From Opitutia bacterium UBA7876 (GTDB lineage: Bacteria > Verrucomicrobiota > Verrucomicrobiia > Opitutales > Seribacteraceae), in NCBI GenBank assembly GCA_002500665.1, contig DLRY01000018.1, positions 20,790-84,789 on the forward strand: a stretch of DNA of 64,000 nt, given 5' to 3'. Position 1 is the first letter of the stretch. Each line of letters opens with the position of its first letter. Position numbers and translations under genes: made by a program. The notes below the pieces were generated by a model. That model saw nothing but the letters and a program-made list of their open reading frames with translations. It did not search any database and had not been told where the DNA came from. Of the stretch, positions 1 to 7,708 are shown piece after piece.

Positions 1-1030
1 AAAAGCCGGATACTATGTTTCCGGGGCCGGCAAGATTTACCATCAAATGATTGCCCTGGAAGAGGAGTGGACTGATTACATGGACAAAGGCAAGTTATCC
101 CTGAATGGTCGGAGAGTCGCTAAGCACGACGGTTTCCATAACGGCAAAACCTTCCCTAATTTAAAGGATGAAGACATTGTGGATTGGCATTCGGTCGATT
201 ACTGCGTGGAGCGACTTTCAAAGAAGCGTCAAAAGCCCTATTTCATTGCCTGCGGGCTCTACAAGCCACACCTCGCATTTGTGGCGCCACGCAAATATTA
301 TAAGGATTTTCCTCTCGATGAAATCAAACTTCCTCCGTACTTGGAGAATGATCTCGATGACATTCCTCCTGCGGGAATTAAAATGGCCAAACCTCAGGCG
401 GATCATGCCAAGTTTTTGAAAAGCGGGCGCTGGAAAGCCGCGATCCAATCCTACCTCGCCACCTGCGCCTATACCGACATGAACGTGGGTAGACTCCTTG
501 ATGCCTTTGAAAAAAGCCCCGACCGAAAAAATACGATCATCGTTTTCTGGAGCGATCACGGATGGTCGCTTGGCGAAAAACAGCATTGGAGAAAATTTGC
601 ACTCTGGGAAGAAACGACCCGAATTCCGATGATATGGGTGGCTCCGGGCGTTACCAAGCCCGGAACGAGATGCATTCAGCCTGTCGACACCATGAGCATT
701 TACCCCACTCTATGCTCGCTGACAGGGATTGAAAAACCTGATCACGTAAGCGGCCACGACATCTCCTCTCTCTTACGAAACCCGAAAGCCGAATGGAAAC
801 ACCCGGCCATCACCACCTATGGAAGAGGAAATCATTCCGTTCGGACGGCAACCGAAAGGTACATTCGATATGCAGACGGATCCGAGGAATACTATGATCA
901 CTCAAAGGATCCCTACGAATGGAAGAACCTGGCCGCAACTTCCGACCTGAGCCGGTTCGAAAAATGGTTGCCTGAAAAAGAGGTGAGCAGCAAAGCTTCG
1001 AATAAAAACCCGAAGAAATCCAAGAAGTAA
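1..1030 (+). CDS. Sulfatase, iduronate-2-sulfatase-like, C-terminal part (5' end outside window)
   Basis: The reading frame is open from the window edge (first full codon at base 2), so the true start lies upstream. The internal ATG at base 47 is not the start, because the preceding codons read GYYVSGAGKIYH, a block typical of iduronate-2-sulfatase-like proteins. Sulfatases hydrolyse sulfate esters, here probably of polysaccharides outside the cytoplasm. Visible family features are FWSDHGWSLGEKQHWRK, which carries the metal-binding Asp-His and catalytic Lys/His region, and the IPMIWVAPG and YYDHSKDPYEWKNL blocks near the end. The Cys/Ser-x-Pro-Ser-Arg active-site motif and the signal peptide would be in the missing N-terminal part. 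The C-terminus is Lys-rich. I am confident of the family and unsure of the substrate. Confidence 0.9.
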   Translation, partial: KAGYYVSGAGKIYHQMIALEEEWTDYMDKGKLSLNGRRVAKHDGFHNGKTFPNLKDEDIVDWHSVDYCVERLSKKRQKPYFIACGLYKPHLAFVAPRKYYKDFPLDEIKLPPYLENDLDDIPPAGIKMAKPQADHAKFLKSGRWKAAIQSYLATCAYTDMNVGRLLDAFEKSPDRKNTIIVFWSDHGWSLGEKQHWRKFALWEETTRIPMIWVAPGVTKPGTRCIQPVDTMSIYPTLCSLTGIEKPDHVSGHDISSLLRNPKAEWKHPAITTYGRGNHSVRTATERYIRYADGSEEYYDHSKDPYEWKNLAATSDLSRFEKWLPEKEVSSKASNKNPKKSKK

Positions 1031-1229
1031 GGCTAGTGCCATTCAGTACAACCCTTGCGTCAACGATAACGCATCGGATCCTTGCCCCAGGTCTTCAGGA
1101 TCAAATCACGCCAGTGAGGTTTGAGGAAACATTTGCTTCGCCCAACAGATGGGCCGGCTATTTGCGTTTCATGCATAGAGGTTGTTTCACAGGTTGCATC
1201 TCTTCTTTTTGTTAAATATAGAAAATGAA

Positions 1230-1865
1230 ATGAACCCTCTTTTATTTTCAACGATCCTTTGCTTTTATTGCTTTGCCACCGTTCTGACGGCTGGCGATAA
1301 CGCCCTTTCCAAATCCGAAAAAGCGGATGGGTGGAAACTTTTGTTCAACGGCAAGAACCTGACCGACTGGAAAGTCGACAAATGGAACCCGGACAGTATT
1401 TCCGTAAAAGACGGTTCGATCAAATGCCATGGCAAGCCCTCCATGGTGTATTACACGGGCAAGGGCAAGGAAATGAAGGATTTTCACTTCAAGGCCGACG
1501 TGATGACCAAGCCAGGATCAAACGGTGGAATCTTTTTTCACACCAAGTATCAGGACAAGGGATGGCCCGTCGGGCATGAGGCGCAGATCAACCAGACCCA
1601 AAAAGATCCCGTGAAGACGGGTAGCGTCTACATCGTAAAGAAGAACTTGAAAGCTCCGGCCAAGGACAACGAATGGTTCCATTATGAAATCATCGTGCAG
1701 GGCAACCGCGTCGAAACCAAGGTGGACGGCAAGACCGTGGTGGTCTACGAGGAAGGCAAGGAGGTCAAAGGCAAGAGAAAGCTTTCAACAGGGACCATCG
1801 GACTTCAGGCTCACGACCCCGGAAGCGTTGTCCTGGTAAAGAATATCAAGGTGAAGTCCCTCTAG
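1230..1865 (+). CDS. Secreted DUF1080 (3-keto-disaccharide hydrolase-type) protein
   Basis: This 211-residue protein has a signal peptide over about residues 1-20 followed by one DUF1080 domain. The domain opens with WKLLFNGKNLTDWK and contains GGIFFHTKYQ and the closing GTIGLQAHDPGSVV block, both typical of the concanavalin-like DUF1080 fold. Some members of this family hydrolyse 3-keto-glycosides or bind glycans; others are uncharacterised. I chose the ATG at 1230 rather than the in-frame ATG at 1182 because only 1230 gives a clean signal peptide. The gene lies alone between a sulfatase on the same strand and two ThuA-like genes on the other strand, which fits extracellular carbohydrate processing. 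The 200 bp upstream contain no other credible gene. Confidence 0.85.
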   Translation: MNPLLFSTILCFYCFATVLTAGDNALSKSEKADGWKLLFNGKNLTDWKVDKWNPDSISVKDGSIKCHGKPSMVYYTGKGKEMKDFHFKADVMTKPGSNGGIFFHTKYQDKGWPVGHEAQINQTQKDPVKTGSVYIVKKNLKAPAKDNEWFHYEIIVQGNRVETKVDGKTVVVYEEGKEVKGKRKLSTGTIGLQAHDPGSVVLVKNIKVKSL

Positions 1866-1884
1866 GAAGACTTCGGCAGGTTCT

Positions 1885-2796
1885 TTACTTCAGTGGCTTG
1901 ATGTCTTTGACGTCTCGATAGACCGCACGTTCTACGGGCAACTCAGCGGCAGTGATGGGAGGGAAAGTCACTTTTCCGGTAGCGGCCCATTCCGTTCCGC
2001 GGATAAGCGTTTCCTGAAAGGCAACGCCACCCATTGAGGTATGGCTGTGCCCCATGACCGTATGAAAGATTCGACCCTTGCCGTAAGTGATGGTCATCAA
2101 AACGGGCTCATGCCTCTCGGACCCACCTTTGGCAAATGCGGTGGCCAGGACTTCCATGTTTTTGGCCGGGCCACGCATGCGGTCGTACAGTTCCTCCTTC
2201 ACCTGTAGAAACTCCGTTGGCAAGCCACGGGTGATGGGGTGGTCCTTTTCGCGGACGACCACCTTGTATTCCCATGGGCGACCGTGGGAGCCACCTCGTC
2301 CCTTGGAATTGTCCCGTACGATCTTACCATCTTTCCAGTAGACGTAGGGTCCGTCCTTCTCATTACGGCCTCCCCAGCCCCCGAGACCAATCATCTCGTT
2401 GAACTCCTTCCACTTGGGGAAGGAATTGTCGGCAGCATGAACCACCACGAGATTCCCTCCACCCTTGATATATCGGACGAAGGATTCTTCGGTTTTCTTC
2501 GTCCAGGAAGCTCCGTTGTAATTGGAAAGAACCACGTCGTACTTCTTGAAGTCAGGGTTGAATCCGGCTACCTCGGCTTTGGACACAGTGGCCACTTCGA
2601 TGGTGAAACGGCCGGTGGCCTTGAGGGTTTCCATCATGACCGGCGAGCATCTTTTCCAATCGTGGTTGTTCTGTCCGTCGATAAGGAGCACCTTGATCTT
2701 GGCCGAACCCTTGTGGGCGTCGGCAAATGAGGCCTTAGGCGCAAACGTGATTTGAAACGCCAATGCAGCGAGAATGGAGAGAAAGGTTTTGAACAT
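1885..2796 (-). CDS. Secreted ThuA-like domain protein
   Basis: This protein of about 303 residues has a signal peptide (FLSILAALAFQITF) and a ThuA-like glutamine-amidotransferase fold: KVLLIDGQNNHDWKR, GGGNLVVVHAADNSFPKW, DHPITRGLP and the closing GKGRIFHTVMGHSH. ThuA proteins are linked to trehalose utilisation in rhizobia. In this phylum large ThuA families accompany DUF1080 and other sugar genes, and their reaction is not settled. The start at 2796 is preceded by an AAGAAG ribosome-binding sequence; the in-frame ATG at 2823 would break the signal peptide. It lies 76 bp after another ThuA gene on the same strand, so the two are probably co-transcribed. Confidence 0.85.
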   Translation of the reverse strand: MFKTFLSILAALAFQITFAPKASFADAHKGSAKIKVLLIDGQNNHDWKRCSPVMMETLKATGRFTIEVATVSKAEVAGFNPDFKKYDVVLSNYNGASWTKKTEESFVRYIKGGGNLVVVHAADNSFPKWKEFNEMIGLGGWGGRNEKDGPYVYWKDGKIVRDNSKGRGGSHGRPWEYKVVVREKDHPITRGLPTEFLQVKEELYDRMRGPAKNMEVLATAFAKGGSERHEPVLMTITYGKGRIFHTVMGHSHTSMGGVAFQETLIRGTEWAATGKVTFPPITAAELPVERAVYRDVKDIKPLK

Positions 2797-2872
2797 GATC
2801 TTCTTTGGTTGAATTAATTTCAAGAACTCAAAAAAGTCCTTAAAAATTTGATTGCTCGATGCGAGGGTGAAC

Positions 2873-3724
2873 CTACTTGATCGCTACCGCTTTCGACGGG
2901 ACCCCGTTCTTGGGCACTTCTACACCGGACGTCCATGCGATTGCGTTGAGAATGAGGGTTCGCCAATCATCGCTGCCCCAAGTCTCGTGGTAGTGTCCTC
3001 CCGTAGTTCCGAACCCACGGCTTTTGCCATCGGGCCGCTCATAAGCCCAACCAATGTGTTGGATTTCTCCGGCCGCCATCGATTTGCGTACGTGCGGGTT
3101 ATTGGAATGGGGACCGTCCTTGCGGTTCATGGTGCTTTGCGGGGGATGAGCGGAGATGATGGGGGTTACTCCCTTCATGTCCGGCTGGAAGCGCATGTGG
3201 TAGTACCACTCGTCTTTTTGGGTGAATGGCTTGACTCCGCGGGTGATGGGGTGCTTGGGGAGCGATTTGACCTCGGCAGTCCAATGCGGGTTGACCGACC
3301 AATGAGTCTCGAAATAGCCACCCATTGCTTTGAGCATGAGGTCACCGGAGCGTCCAATAGGCACTTCCACGGCATAGTGCATGAACACGAAGCCGACGCC
3401 GTCATTGATGAGCTTTTCGAACTGATCGAGGTGCTTCATGACGAGGTGACCTTTGCCACCGTTGCAAAAGATTACTACGCAGTCGGCGCCATCGAAGGCC
3501 TTGGAGTCTGCAGGCCAACCCTTGTGAAGGGAGGTCTCGAAACCGAGCTTGCTGTCCTCGAGGGCTTTGGCGAGAAGTTCATTTCCGCTCTCGTGGGCAT
3601 GGGTCTTGGCGTTTTTTCCCCGGTCGGCGAGGAAGACGACTTTCTTGTTCGCGGCAAAGCAGATAGAAGAAAAGACAAAGGCGGCGAGTACGGTGACGAT
3701 TAAGGCGCGTGTTGTTCGTTTCAT
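2873..3724 (-). CDS. Secreted ThuA-like domain protein
   Basis: This 283-residue protein starts with a signal peptide (about residues 1-24, ending SSICFA). A ThuA-like fold follows: KKVVFLADRGKNAKTHAHES, DGADCVVIFCNGG, GVGFVFMHYAVE, HPITRGVKPF and the C-terminal GGHYHETWGSDDWRTLILNAIAW block. That last block is typical of ThuA proteins from Planctomycetes and Verrucomicrobiota. It is only distantly similar to the neighbouring ThuA gene, so this is not a recent tandem duplication. It is probably the first gene of a two-gene unit, with its promoter in the 163 bp between 3725 and 3887. The family is known to sit near sugar-oxidation and DUF1080 genes; the exact reaction is unknown. Confidence 0.85.
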   Translation of the reverse strand: MKRTTRALIVTVLAAFVFSSICFAANKKVVFLADRGKNAKTHAHESGNELLAKALEDSKLGFETSLHKGWPADSKAFDGADCVVIFCNGGKGHLVMKHLDQFEKLINDGVGFVFMHYAVEVPIGRSGDLMLKAMGGYFETHWSVNPHWTAEVKSLPKHPITRGVKPFTQKDEWYYHMRFQPDMKGVTPIISAHPPQSTMNRKDGPHSNNPHVRKSMAAGEIQHIGWAYERPDGKSRGFGTTGGHYHETWGSDDWRTLILNAIAWTSGVEVPKNGVPSKAVAIK

Positions 3725-3887
3725 AGGATTGGGTTAGGTTGGATAGAGTCGCTCATTAAGAGGATCGAGGTTGGTTCTCAAGTTTGAAATGTGCAATCCC
3801 GTGAAAATTTTTCTATGACGAAAGAAGTTTAGCCCGAGAATTTATGGAATCGCGTGTTGTTGGATGGAGTCTACCAAGAATTTGATC

Positions 3888-4874
3888 TTATTTTCTAGTG
3901 AGGTGATTAGTCGACGAGGACACCATCCGGTTTTCCTTTCGCAAAAGTAGCCGAGATAGAACCGTCAAGTGAGGAAACTCTACAAGCATACCGATGATGA
4001 GGGTGGCGTAGACAATCGGCTCTCCAGGAAGAGCCATTGTCGCCAGCCCTAGCATAAGGGGGGAATTTCGCGCCGCGGTGGTCATGGCCAGCAGAACGTG
4101 TTGTTTGCGCCCGATGCGAAAGCGCCAAGCAAGAAATTCTCCCAAAAGCCAAGTCAGGACGAAAAAAAGAAAGACCGCCAGCAGAATCAGGGGAAAGGCG
4201 CTGGGATTTGCGGTTAACTGGGAAGCATTGCTGGAGAAAATACAAAAGACCAATGCGGAAAGAACCCAAGCAATGGCAGAACCGGCAAGTCGGGGAAGCG
4301 GATCGAAGAGGGTGGCGGACAAAACCCTTGATAATACAAAGCGAAGAAGCACCGCCCCCGTGAAAGGCAGTAGAAACCATTTTCCCAAAGTTCCCCAAAT
4401 CCCGCCAAAGTCGAAACTCGTCTGGGTGCCGATGAAGAGTGGGAGGAAGACGGGAAACAGCAAGAGCTGGGAAATCAGGTTGATGGGGATCAGCGCGGAG
4501 CCGAGGGCTACGTCTCCATTCGCGATGCGGGTGAAAGCTAGAAACCAATCGGTGCATGGAAAGAGCAAATAAAGCAAAAGACCGGCAAAGAGCGCCGGCT
4601 CGCCACCAAAAAAAATCGAAGCAATCCCCCAAGCTAAAACAGGGATTATCACAAAGTTGGCCGTCCACGCTATCAGCAGAAAGGGGATGTTGCCAGGGGG
4701 CTTGGGCAGGGAAATCCGGGCTTCGAAAAACAAGAGCGTAAGCAGGCTGAGTACGAGAGGATCAACGAGACTGCCCACCTGTTCTGCGATGGTCGGCAGG
4801 AAACTTCCAAGGCCAAGACCCAGAAGTATGGCAAGAGGAAGAAGGATGGTAATGACGCTACCGGTTCTCGACAT
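3888..4874 (-). CDS. ACR3/bile-acid-symporter superfamily membrane transporter
   Basis: This 328-residue inner-membrane protein has about ten hydrophobic segments, the usual layout for the bile acid:sodium symporter/ACR3 superfamily. The segment LLFPCTDWFLAFTRIANGD contains the PCT motif found in arsenical-resistance ACR3 proteins, where the cysteine is important for arsenite efflux. ACR3 extrudes arsenite; relatives carry organic anions. The start at 4874 shares one base with the stop of the upstream flavoprotein gene (TGATG), so the two are translationally coupled. A longer start at 4931 would overlap that gene heavily and is rejected. No arsR or arsC gene is next to it, so arsenic specificity is inference. 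The divergent metal-type operon makes another metal or anion possible. Confidence 0.75.
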   Translation of the reverse strand: MSRTGSVITILLPLAILLGLGLGSFLPTIAEQVGSLVDPLVLSLLTLLFFEARISLPKPPGNIPFLLIAWTANFVIIPVLAWGIASIFFGGEPALFAGLLLYLLFPCTDWFLAFTRIANGDVALGSALIPINLISQLLLFPVFLPLFIGTQTSFDFGGIWGTLGKWFLLPFTGAVLLRFVLSRVLSATLFDPLPRLAGSAIAWVLSALVFCIFSSNASQLTANPSAFPLILLAVFLFFVLTWLLGEFLAWRFRIGRKQHVLLAMTTAARNSPLMLGLATMALPGEPIVYATLIIGMLVEFPHLTVLSRLLLRKENRMVSSSTNHLTRK

Positions 4875-6079
4875 CAGGAGAAAGCAGCCGGCTCGGGAGC
4901 TGAATCCGGAGGCTTGATGGTGCATTCGCACTCCGTACAGCAGTCTAGGTCGGTGTTCATGAACCCCGCCTTGAGATAAGGCATAAGTTTCTCGTCGACG
5001 TTCGTTTTACCAAGACGGCTTGCGACTTCCAAGGCGACCACGCCGAAGCGGGCTCGGTACTTGTAGATGAAGCAGAAAAGGGAATTACGGTGAACCAGAG
5101 CGGGTCCGGAATAGAAGAGACCGGGCGTGATCGTGGACTCATCGGCATCTTCGGTGAAAACCGGCAGTTCGTTCTCGTCGAATTCGAAGAGGTTTTCCAC
5201 GAGTCCGAGACCGGAGTGGAAACCGTTGGCGAGGATCGGGCGGGTGCGGGAGACGGAAGGGATTTCATCCTGATCCCAAAGGGTCCACCAGCCTTTGCTT
5301 TCCTCGACTTTTTTGATATCGGAATTTTTGTATAGATCGAGCTTAGTGGTCTTTTCCGGCGATTGCAGGATTTCACGCAGCCGATCGAAGGTGCGTGGGC
5401 TTAGGGAGCGAGATGGGTCGGGATGATCGGAAGACCAAGGCTCACCTCTGGAATGAAGACCAACCGATTTGCCTAACTCGACGAGGTTTAAAGCAGCATC
5501 GACTCCACTTTCGTATCCGCCGATGACTGTAAACTCATCCCCCTCAAGATCACTCCAATCATGGACTTTCGAAGAATGGAGGGCGAGATCCGCTCCCGGG
5601 AAAGCCTTGTCTCGCGGAGAAAAGAACTGCCCTGACGCCCAGACCACGATATTTGCGAACAAATCTCCTTTGCTTGTTGTGGCAACGAAGTGGTCTTCCT
5701 CTTTTCTCAAGTCACTAACCTGAACGCCCGTTCTTATGGGCAGTTTATGGTATTCGGCTACGGCACGCAGGTATTTCGCGTATTGGTGGCCCTTGGGATG
5801 CTGGGTGCGCAGGTAATCGGCAGGGGAAGTTTCGGGATCGATCGCATTGAGATCGGTAAGGCCAAAAGAGTTGGAGTGAAAGGAGGGGGTCAGCAAAGAC
5901 ATCTGGTTCGGCCAGTTCAGGAAGGAGGCACCTATTTCCCTGGCATCCACAATGAGCAAATTATCGACCCCCGCCTGCTTCAAGGCGGTCGCAACACCCA
6001 AGCCGGCAGGTCCCGCTCCGACAATGAGAACTTCCGCCCGAGTGGCGTTTTTATGATTGAGTCTATTTGTCAAAAACAT
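4874..6079 (-). CDS. CzcO/ArsO-like FAD- and NAD(P)-dependent flavoprotein with Cys-rich tail
   Basis: This protein of about 401 residues belongs to the flavoprotein monooxygenase-like group that includes CzcO and ArsO. It has an FAD-binding VLIVGAGPAGLG at residues 18-28 and a second dinucleotide-binding motif, FTVIGGYESGVDAA. Near the C-terminus is a short Cys-rich stretch, DCCTECEC, which could bind a soft metal; I do not know it as a standard part of the family. The gene is translationally coupled to the ACR3-like transporter and is transcribed away from the lipoprotein/ABC operon starting near 6132. Neither start, 6079 or the in-frame 6109, has a strong ribosome-binding site; 6079 leaves room for a shared promoter. 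The oxidoreductase fold is secure and the substrate is unknown. Confidence 0.75.
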   Translation of the reverse strand: MFLTNRLNHKNATRAEVLIVGAGPAGLGVATALKQAGVDNLLIVDAREIGASFLNWPNQMSLLTPSFHSNSFGLTDLNAIDPETSPADYLRTQHPKGHQYAKYLRAVAEYHKLPIRTGVQVSDLRKEEDHFVATTSKGDLFANIVVWASGQFFSPRDKAFPGADLALHSSKVHDWSDLEGDEFTVIGGYESGVDAALNLVELGKSVGLHSRGEPWSSDHPDPSRSLSPRTFDRLREILQSPEKTTKLDLYKNSDIKKVEESKGWWTLWDQDEIPSVSRTRPILANGFHSGLGLVENLFEFDENELPVFTEDADESTITPGLFYSGPALVHRNSLFCFIYKYRARFGVVALEVASRLGKTNVDEKLMPYLKAGFMNTDLDCCTECECTIKPPDSAPEPAAFS

Positions 6080-6128
6080 AACGAAAAAGGCTAATATGTT
6101 TGACCACATTTACTATAAACTCAATTCC

Positions 6129-6151
6129 TTAATGCAAATGACTTGCAATAA
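6129..6151. promoter_or_regulatory. Candidate operator: 9-bp inverted repeat, spacer 5
   Basis: Arms TTAATGCAA (6129-6137) and TTGCAATAA (6143-6151) match as inverted repeats at 8 of 9 positions. The site lies at the divergent promoter region between the flavoprotein and lipoprotein genes and covers the proposed ATG at 6132. Its size and symmetry suit a dimeric repressor such as a Fur/Zur-type protein, but the sequence does not match a Zur box I know. It could be chance. Confidence 0.3.
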
Positions 6152-6998
6152 GAGCTTTTCACAATTTAACAACGCGGCTTTGCCGTTTTGCCTTATCGCT
6201 TTGGCAATGATTGGCGTTTCGTGCGAACCGCGTGCACCGAGTAGCGATGACAAAGCGGTTACCTGGCCCGAAATCACTCGCTTCGACGACGTTGCCTTTC
6301 GGGCCGATGGTTATGCCCGAGTCGAGGATATCGCTGCAGTACGCGCAATGAGGACAGAACTTCTTAGGACTGGTAGGGCGGTGACCCAAGCGTCCGCTCC
6401 CACCAACTCAGCTGATCCGGAGCAAGTCGAATTGATACTGGGTGACCTCGCCAGTCTGGTAGACGGCCTTGCGAGCGAAGACCTCGACGATGCTTCCCTT
6501 GAAAACTTGGTACTTGGACTACATCCCGTTATAGCGAAATTGATCGAAGCCGCGGGAATGCCTCACGTCCATGCCAATGAGGGCCCCAACAGCGGCTTTA
6601 TGTTTCCCGTTTTCGATGACGCCGGCAAGCAGGCGGGGACCATCGAGATCAAGCTTCATGACGATGCTGGCGACTTGGAAGTTTGGCTCAAGCGCGGGGG
6701 CTACGATGGAGAGCCTTGGCGCTTGCCCCTCGAAGCGACCTTGACCTTGGATTTTCCGGCTAGCGGGCAAAAGGTGACTCTTGCAGTCCGGGATTCGGAG
6801 CGCAATGAGGATGAATCCGGCGCTTCGACCATTTTCGAGGGCGCTACGGACTATTTCGTTTTTCCAGGCGAAACCGGAGCGGACGCATCCTGGCTTATGG
6901 GATCCGAGTTTGCCGCCAAGGTGGAGCTTAGCTTTGGAGACGCTACAACCGGTACTTTCGTGTTGCGTCCCCACGTCCATCGAAAGAACGGCGAATAG
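6132..6998 (+). CDS. Periplasmic lipoprotein with two His-x-His motifs, first gene of metal-type ABC operon
   Basis: This protein of about 288 residues has a lipoprotein signal ending GVSC (lipid-attached Cys31 from the start at 6132). The mature part begins acidic. It carries PHVHANEG mid-protein and RPHVHRKNGE at the very C-terminus, two HxH clusters that could bind zinc or copper. Otherwise it looks like a beta-rich domain. I do not recognise the family. By position it corresponds to the His-rich DUF2796 protein that precedes a similar ABC/DUF3299 gene set in gammaproteobacteria such as Pseudomonas, but I cannot claim homology by eye. It ends 8 bp before the ATPase gene. In-frame ATGs upstream at 6057 and 6096 would give an odd long N-terminus, so 6132 is preferred. 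Confidence 0.7.
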   Translation: MQMTCNKSFSQFNNAALPFCLIALAMIGVSCEPRAPSSDDKAVTWPEITRFDDVAFRADGYARVEDIAAVRAMRTELLRTGRAVTQASAPTNSADPEQVELILGDLASLVDGLASEDLDDASLENLVLGLHPVIAKLIEAAGMPHVHANEGPNSGFMFPVFDDAGKQAGTIEIKLHDDAGDLEVWLKRGGYDGEPWRLPLEATLTLDFPASGQKVTLAVRDSERNEDESGASTIFEGATDYFVFPGETGADASWLMGSEFAAKVELSFGDATTGTFVLRPHVHRKNGE

Positions 6999-7006
6999 TT
7001 CAAGGT

Positions 7007-7708
7007 ATGATCCGCTTAAGCGAGGTTTCCTTGCGCCTTGGAAAAGCCGGTCATGCTTCTTCCGTCCAATTCGATCTTCCCTTCTTCGAGGCAGCCTCCG
7101 GGGAAACAATTGCTCTTACCGGACCTAGTGGTTGCGGAAAGAGCACCCTTCTTAACCTCATTGCCGGGCTACGCAGGCCGGATCGAGGAGAAGTGATTGT
7201 GGCCGGGGCAGACCTGGCGGGGATGCCGACCGAGCGGCTCGATCGGCATCGAGGCGTTCACTGCGGTATGGTGTTCCAGTCCTTCCACCTTCTTGCGCCC
7301 TTCTCTGCGGTCGAGAACGTCGCCATCGGGCTGCGGTTTGGAGCGCGCAAATCCTTGAATACTGGTCAACGAGCCTCGGAAGTCCTCCGTCGCGTAGGCC
7401 TGGGGGATCGTCTTCACGCTCGACCGGACCAGCTTTCGGTTGGGGAGAGGCAGCGTGTGGCGATCGCCCGCGCCATCGCTGGGGACGCGCCAATCCTTCT
7501 CGCCGACGAGCCGACCGGTTCGCTCGATCCCGGTACGGGGCATGAGATCTTCTCTCTCTTGCGCGAAGTCGCCTCCGAGAATGGACGTACCCTCCTCATG
7601 GTCACCCACGACTCCGAACTCGCCTCGGAACTACCCGTTAACTTTGACTGCACGGGACTTGTTAGTTCCTACGGTCCTTCGCCTGAAGGGAGGGAAGCTT
7701 TGGCATGA
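7007..7708 (+). CDS. ABC transporter ATP-binding protein, LolD/MacB type
   Basis: This 233-residue ATPase has all nucleotide-binding motifs: Walker A GPSGCGKST (39-47), Q-loop VFQS near 91, signature LSVGE (143-147), Walker B ILLADE (163-168) with the DEPTGSLD extension, and the switch His near 201. This arrangement is typical of the LolD/MacB/FtsE group that works with FtsX-like permeases and does mechanical work on periplasmic substrates rather than classic import. Its stop overlaps the permease start as ATGA, and the lipoprotein gene ends 8 bp upstream, so the genes form an operon. It acts on the cytoplasmic face of the inner membrane as a dimer. The substrate is unknown. Confidence 0.92.
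   Translation: MIRLSEVSLRLGKAGHASSVQFDLPFFEAASGETIALTGPSGCGKSTLLNLIAGLRRPDRGEVIVAGADLAGMPTERLDRHRGVHCGMVFQSFHLLAPFSAVENVAIGLRFGARKSLNTGQRASEVLRRVGLGDRLHARPDQLSVGERQRVAIARAIAGDAPILLADEPTGSLDPGTGHEIFSLLREVASENGRTLLMVTHDSELASELPVNFDCTGLVSSYGPSPEGREALA

Noticed and set aside
1060..1140. Minus-strand frame ending WRDLILKTWGKDPMRYR
   Set aside because: It looks like a protein tail, but it has no start and is too short to support even as a remnant.
2852..3703. Long open frame on the plus strand opposite the ThuA-like gene
   Set aside because: It is the mirror frame of a gene with clear ThuA motifs and has no recognisable motif of its own.
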